Below are positions 30,941 to 30,942 of a stretch of DNA of 30,942 bases, piece after piece. The notes under the pieces are model-generated. The model did not search any database. It saw only the letters and a list, made by a program, of their open reading frames with translations, and was not told the DNA's origin. The DNA is from an uncultured Oscillospiraceae bacterium. Lineage in GTDB: Bacteria; Bacillota; Clostridia; Oscillospirales; Oscillospiraceae. The position numbers and the translations under genes were made by a program. How positions within the stretch are numbered: position 1 is the stretch's first letter; every line of letters begins with the position of its first letter. The stretch covers positions 1 to 30,942 of the forward strand of contig CAADVN010000192.1 in NCBI GenBank assembly GCA_900752445.1, read 5' to 3'.

Positions 30941-30942
30941 GA

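Noticed and set aside
1..30942. CRISPR array, prophage, integrase or restriction/defence cluster
   Set aside because: No regularly spaced repeats and no phage or defence protein motifs were seen; the only mobile trace is the IS1182 remnant.

Overview
The window reads as a GC-rich chromosome segment of a Gram-positive anaerobe of class Clostridia, probably an Oscillospiraceae/Ruminococcaceae-type gut bacterium. The evidence is the hprK-murB-rapZ-yvcK-whiA cluster, a [4Fe-4S]-type PurF, a PurO-type IMP cyclohydrolase paired with a stand-alone AICAR transformylase, a zinc-ribbon L28, and many TTG/GTG starts behind strong Shine-Dalgarno sequences. The taxonomic call is inference; no 16S is present. 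Most of the window is housekeeping and densely packed, with many ATGA stop/start overlaps. Almost every promoter I can read has a sigma-A type -35/-10 pair with exactly 17 bp between the boxes.

Layout. 1-1405 (minus): a YihY/BrkB membrane protein and an ABC-F ATPase cut by the window edge. 1541-1912 (plus): a glyoxalase-fold (VOC) protein. 1961-8050 (minus): a purine operon purE-purC-purF-purM-purN-purO-purH, preceded by a promoter and a structured ~165-nt leader with a terminator-like hairpin. 8326-9188 (minus): a NusG-domain-II protein and a Gx/heptaprenyl-type membrane protein. 9279-12316 (plus): an FHA-SEDS fusion and a small class B PBP. These two units diverge from back-to-back promoters that share one -35 palindrome. 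12368-14114 (plus): an HD hydrolase and a STAS-kinase fusion.

14132-14679 is a decayed IS1182-type element with 12-bp terminal inverted repeats. It is followed by a tRNA-Ser(CGA) gene (minus). A padR-DUF2812 pair (plus) has palindromic operators in and after its promoter. A CLC-type anion transporter follows, then a frameshifted gene of possible nucleotidyltransferase fold. 17977-20525 (minus) is a tandem pair of CNNM/CorC-type CBS proteins. 20601-28727 (minus) is hprK-murB-rapZ-yvcK-whiA-dnaE, linking carbon-flux sensing, cell-wall precursor supply, division control and replication. 28904-30940 (plus) holds rpmB, thiamine pyrophosphokinase, a ribbon-helix-helix protein of unknown role and the N-terminus of clpB.

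The pieces most worth a second look are the pur leader RNA, the shared-35 divergent promoters with a probably leaderless NusG-II message, the FHA-SEDS fusion, the HD/STAS-kinase pair, and the RHH gene in front of clpB. I found no CRISPR array, prophage, integrase or defence island.
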